Assembly (NCBI RefSeq): GCF_001905825.1
Contig: NZ_LIVV01000001.1
Span: 1,192,379 to 1,256,378, forward strand
DNA length: 64,000 nt
Direction: 5' to 3'
Origin: Streptomyces sp. CB02009
Lineage (GTDB): Bacteria; Actinomycetota; Actinomycetes; Streptomycetales; Streptomycetaceae
Part shown: piece after piece, positions 63,495-64,000 of the stretch
How the letters are laid out: the number at the start of each line of letters is the position of its first letter
Position numbering within the stretch: the stretch's first letter is position 1
Program-made: the position numbers and the translations under genes
Notes under the pieces: model-generated
Databases searched by the model: none
Told to the model about the DNA's origin: nothing
Seen by the model: only the letters and a program-made list of their open reading frames with translations

Positions 63495-64000
63495 TCAGTC
63501 CGTCTCCGCGGTGTTCACCGTGGCCAGGCGCCGGTTGTACTGGATCACGTCGTACCTCTGGTCGCCCGTGACCGTGACCTCCGGGCGCGAGGGGGTGGCA
63601 GGGAAGAAGTCGTCGGCGCCCACCGACGCGCGAGCGGCCACGTAGGCCTGCCCCTGGGGGAACTTGTACATGGTGAACCGGGTCTGAGCGGAAGGCGGCA
63701 GCCCCTGGGGGTACTCGCCCGCTCGGGGGTAGGCCGTCGTGTAGACGCCGACCGACGTCGTCCCGCTCGCCGGACGGACGATCCGCGAGTCCGGGGCGGG
63801 GCGCGTGTTCACGCCCGCCGGGTTGTGGATCCAGCCCTTCTGCCCGCCGAACCAGAGGGCCGTCCAGTCCCCTTGGACGCCGGCGACCACGAACTCCTGC
63901 CCCCACACCACGGTGGAGCCCCAGTCGTCGATCCGCCGGCTTCCCGCCGATCCGTCCGGGCGGAGGGCGAGGTCGGAGACGAGTGGAGCGTCGGCGCGGG
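63495..64000 (-). CDS. C-terminal part of a probable secreted N-acetylmuramoyl-L-alanine amidase
   Basis: A minus frame open to the right edge; the N-terminus is outside the window. Visible residues include RADAPLVSDLALRPDGSAGS, DDWGSTVVWGQEFVVAGVQG, DWTALWFGGQKGWIHNPAGV and TTSVGVYTTAYPRAGEYPQG. This SH3-like, wall-binding module is the C-terminal part of a Streptomyces peptidoglycan amidase as I know it. The catalytic domain is not visible, so the enzyme identity rests on this tail. An internal GTG at 63911 is not a likely start. Confidence 0.65.
   Translation of the reverse strand, partial: RADAPLVSDLALRPDGSAGSRRIDDWGSTVVWGQEFVVAGVQGDWTALWFGGQKGWIHNPAGVNTRPAPDSRIVRPASGTTSVGVYTTAYPRAGEYPQGLPPSAQTRFTMYKFPQGQAYVAARASVGADDFFPATPSRPEVTVTGDQRYDVIQYNRRLATVNTAETD

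Overview
This is very GC-rich actinobacterial chromosomal DNA, almost certainly from a Streptomyces or close relative. GTG starts are common, third codon positions are strongly G/C, and TTA codons are almost absent. Many families are typical of the genus: DUF5958, GAP/Sap, Spo0M, TerD, mycothiol-dependent DinB-like proteins, ricin-B and AbfB lectin domains, and fused isobutyryl-CoA mutase. No rRNA, tRNA, CRISPR array or intact mobile element was found. The mixture of secreted enzymes, regulators, small orphan proteins and IS relics suggests an accessory or arm-proximal segment rather than a core operon block. Layout: 0-5.2 kb holds a TetR/DUF2867 pair with paired operators, a DinB-like protein, a membrane pentapeptide-repeat protein, a VOC protein and a secreted protein. 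5.3-13.3 kb is a patchwork of small genes (GNAT, SMI1/KNR4, DUF2199, ankyrin, DUF5958, lipoprotein and orphans) interrupted by three fragments of IS5-type transposase and one frameshifted gene; it resembles a polyimmunity-like or gene-decay zone. 13.4-22.3 kb has a PQQ-type propeller, a mycothiol-dependent-fold protein, a saccharopine-dehydrogenase-like enzyme divergent from a TetR regulator, a PPK2 kinase, a membrane Mrr-type nuclease, a GAP-family membrane protein and a secreted ricin-B protein. 22.5-25.4 kb holds the most distinctive metabolic locus: an ArsR-like regulator divergent from a tRNA-dependent cyclodipeptide synthase, each with one TTA codon, followed by a DUF1062 gene. 25.5-31 kb has a HEAT-like protein, an arginase-family enzyme, a membrane-anchored secreted protein and a large secreted zinc protease with FN3 and ricin-B domains. 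31.6-42 kb runs rightward and is signalling-rich: a fusion of ABC ATPase, PP2C phosphatase and anti-sigma-type kinase; a CASTOR/POLLUX-like channel; a helical-repeat protein; and a tightly coupled HSP90-like ATPase plus a 1035-residue TPR-like protein. 42-48.4 kb has a GH109-like oxidoreductase/glycosidase with a NEW3 protein, a lipoprotein, and an S41 peptidase divergent from an ArsR regulator followed by a membrane protein. 48.4-54.7 kb contains tatA, terD, a BlaI/BlaR-like pair, spo0M and two CNNM/CBS membrane proteins. Three near-identical TCTACA-N4-TGTAGA palindromes lie in the promoter regions of terD/blaI, spo0M and the CNNM operon, pointing to one local BlaI regulon. 54.8-64 kb ends with a lipoprotein, a GH2 enzyme with AbfB lectin domains divergent from icmF, a stopless hexapeptide acetyltransferase, a decayed TetR gene and the C-terminal part of a probable peptidoglycan amidase cut by the window edge. 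Short tandem repeats (9-15 bp units) repeatedly sit immediately after stop codons or beside gene starts.
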